Shown one piece after another: positions 22,598 to 23,694 of a stretch of 23,694 nt of DNA (within the stretch, counting starts at the first letter, position 1; each line of letters begins with the position of its first letter). The stretch is from an uncultured Flavobacteriaceae bacterium. GTDB taxonomy: Bacteria > Bacteroidota > Bacteroidia > Flavobacteriales > Flavobacteriaceae. The stretch spans positions 1 to 23,694 of the forward strand of contig CAJWNW010000014.1 of the NCBI GenBank assembly GCA_913044085.1, given 5' to 3'. Position numbers and translations under genes: made by a program. The notes beneath the pieces were generated by a model. It was not told the origin of the DNA. It worked only from the letters and a program-made list of their open reading frames with translations, and did no database searches.

Positions 22598-22620
22598 TAA
22601 AATTATTTATTTGAAATTTT

Positions 22621-23694
22621 CTAGTAAAAAACAGCTCTGTTATCCTCAATCTCAGCAGCGTCTTTAAGAGCATTGTACAATTGGGTATTGACTGCATTTT
22701 CCTTGGCTTTTCCAACTCTGTTGGCGGCGGCTTGGTAACTTGGAAGCGCAGCTGCTGCTGTCACTTTGGTGACTTGAATAGCATAAACCCCCGAATTTCC
22801 TGAAATGAGCTCAGAAGTAGCACCTTCTGCCAATCCAAAGGCGGTTCCAATGACCAAAGGCTCACGACCAGCCCCTGAAAGGGTTGGATTTTTCATATTG
22901 ACTGCAACGGCCGTTTTGATGGTTTGACCTTCTGCAGTGGCGATCTCATCAAGAGTTGTGGCAGAGATGCGGTCCTTTATAATCTCTGCTTTCTTTTCTT
23001 TTCTTATTTCTGGCAAAGCTGTAACAGAGCCACTTTCTGTAGACATCAAACCTGCTGTGTTGACTCCAGTGAGCTTTACAACCACAAAGCCACCTGCTGT
23101 AGTATTAAAGCTTTTAAAATCACCCTCGCTGGCACTATCATCGAAAGCCCAACGTACAATGGCGCGTTGTGCACCCAAGCCAGGGATGTTTTCATCCAAC
23201 TCCTTGATACTGCTTACCGGTCGAACTTCATAGTTGTTTTCGGCAGCAACGGTTTCAAAATCAGCATCGGCAACAGCAATTTCAAATTTTGATTTATTCT
23301 TAAAAACTTCATCAACCGTTTCAACTGAGGGCTCAATGGCTTGAGATATGGTCGCTACTTTATAGGCTTGTTGAAAGGTGCCTTGCCCTAAAATTTCTAT
23401 CACGTGGTAACCAAAATCGGTTCTCACAACCCCTAAACTTCCTTTGGGATTTTCAAAAGAATAGGCCTTAAACTCAGGTGCAAAACCAGCAGTGTAGGCA
23501 AATTCTATCACGCCGTCTTTTTCATTGCTCACTTTGTCTGAAGACAAAGAAAGAAGAGATTTGAATTTAGAGGGGTTTCGCTTTAAAACCTTGTAAATAC
23601 TATCGGCAGTTATTTTGGCTTCCGCTTCTGTTTTGGTGACCGAAGCATCTGCGCGAGTGCTCCCTACAAAAGGGGTCAATATGTGGCGGACTTT
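22621..23694 (-). CDS. ppiD: Parvulin-type peptidyl-prolyl isomerase, C-terminal part (cut by right edge)
   Basis: Periplasmic, probably membrane-anchored, folding factor of the PpiD/SurA type. The frame is open to the right edge (358 codons); the true start lies outside the window. At the edge KVRHILTPF is the first strand of a parvulin domain, which continues through SKVSNEKDGVIEFAY-like and the closing TDFGYHVIEILG segment to about residue 105 of the visible part. The remaining 250 residues form a C-terminal region with a second parvulin-like fold (LSGAGREPLVIGTAFGL, NSGVYAIQVTKV), ending in AEIEDNRAVFY. Full PpiD-like proteins of this phylum are about 700 residues, so about half is visible. 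Followed by a terminator; convergent with the kinase gene. The choice of ppiD over surA rests on the large C-terminal region and is moderate. Confidence 0.85.
   Translation of the reverse strand, partial: KVRHILTPFVGSTRADASVTKTEAEAKITADSIYKVLKRNPSKFKSLLSLSSDKVSNEKDGVIEFAYTAGFAPEFKAYSFENPKGSLGVVRTDFGYHVIEILGQGTFQQAYKVATISQAIEPSVETVDEVFKNKSKFEIAVADADFETVAAENNYEVRPVSSIKELDENIPGLGAQRAIVRWAFDDSASEGDFKSFNTTAGGFVVVKLTGVNTAGLMSTESGSVTALPEIRKEKKAEIIKDRISATTLDEIATAEGQTIKTAVAVNMKNPTLSGAGREPLVIGTAFGLAEGATSELISGNSGVYAIQVTKVTAAAALPSYQAAANRVGKAKENAVNTQLYNALKDAAEIEDNRAVFY

Noticed and set aside
23677..23679. TTG at 23677-23679 as the start of the isomerase gene
   Set aside because: The frame stays open to the window edge and the preceding residues KVRHI belong to the parvulin motif, so the gene begins outside the window.

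Overview
The window is a chromosomal segment of a Bacteroidota bacterium, almost certainly a member of the Flavobacteriia and probably marine. The evidence is the low-GC coding sequence, several promoters with the Bacteroidota -7 element TAnnTTTG, weak or absent Shine-Dalgarno sequences, and typical flavobacterial genes: type III plus eukaryote-like type II glutamine synthetase, DPP-IV beside POT peptide transporters, class II HMG-CoA reductase beside a GYDIA-type GHMP kinase, and a DUF4136 lipoprotein. Genes are tightly packed. The longest gene-free stretches are 1000-1255 and 5361-5628, both under 300 bases, and I see no tRNA, rRNA, CRISPR, IS element or prophage.

Layout. 1-2272: two unrelated glutamine synthetases transcribed divergently (GSIII minus, cut by the left edge; GSII plus, with a clear terminator). 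2396-5360, minus: a three-gene operon in the order ACC-deaminase-like PLP enzyme, secreted LysM glucosaminidase, hemL. 5455-8189, plus: promoter, a leader with a tiny Cys/His-rich ORF, long-form urocanase (hutU), and a DUF4136 lipoprotein. 8194-11400, minus: Prc/Tsp-type S41 protease followed by an orphan oligopeptide-type ABC permease. 11526-13729, plus: surE, a small membrane protein, lpxB. 13733-20226, minus: a five-gene run of DPP-IV, two POT peptide transporters, a YjbQ-family protein and a periplasmic thioredoxin-like protein. 20341-22572, plus: mvaA and a GHMP kinase of the mevalonate pathway. 22621 to the right edge, minus: C-terminal part of a parvulin-type periplasmic peptidyl-prolyl isomerase with its terminator.

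How the genes fit together. Several units serve nitrogen and amino-acid economy: ammonium assimilation (two glutamine synthetases), histidine breakdown (urocanase), and peptide cleavage with di/tripeptide uptake (DPP-IV and POT carriers). Others are envelope maintenance (LpxB, glucosaminidase, Prc, the isomerase) and biosynthesis (HemL for haem, HMG-CoA reductase for isoprenoids).

Most of the window is ordinary flavobacterial core genome and I do not see a convincing new multi-gene system. The leads most worth a second look are the leader of hutU (Cys/His-rich mini-ORF ending 5 bases before the hutU start, preceded by an AUG-stop), the dyad between the two glutamine synthetases, the 38-base exact repeat shared by the tandem POT genes, and the orphan permease coupled to Prc.
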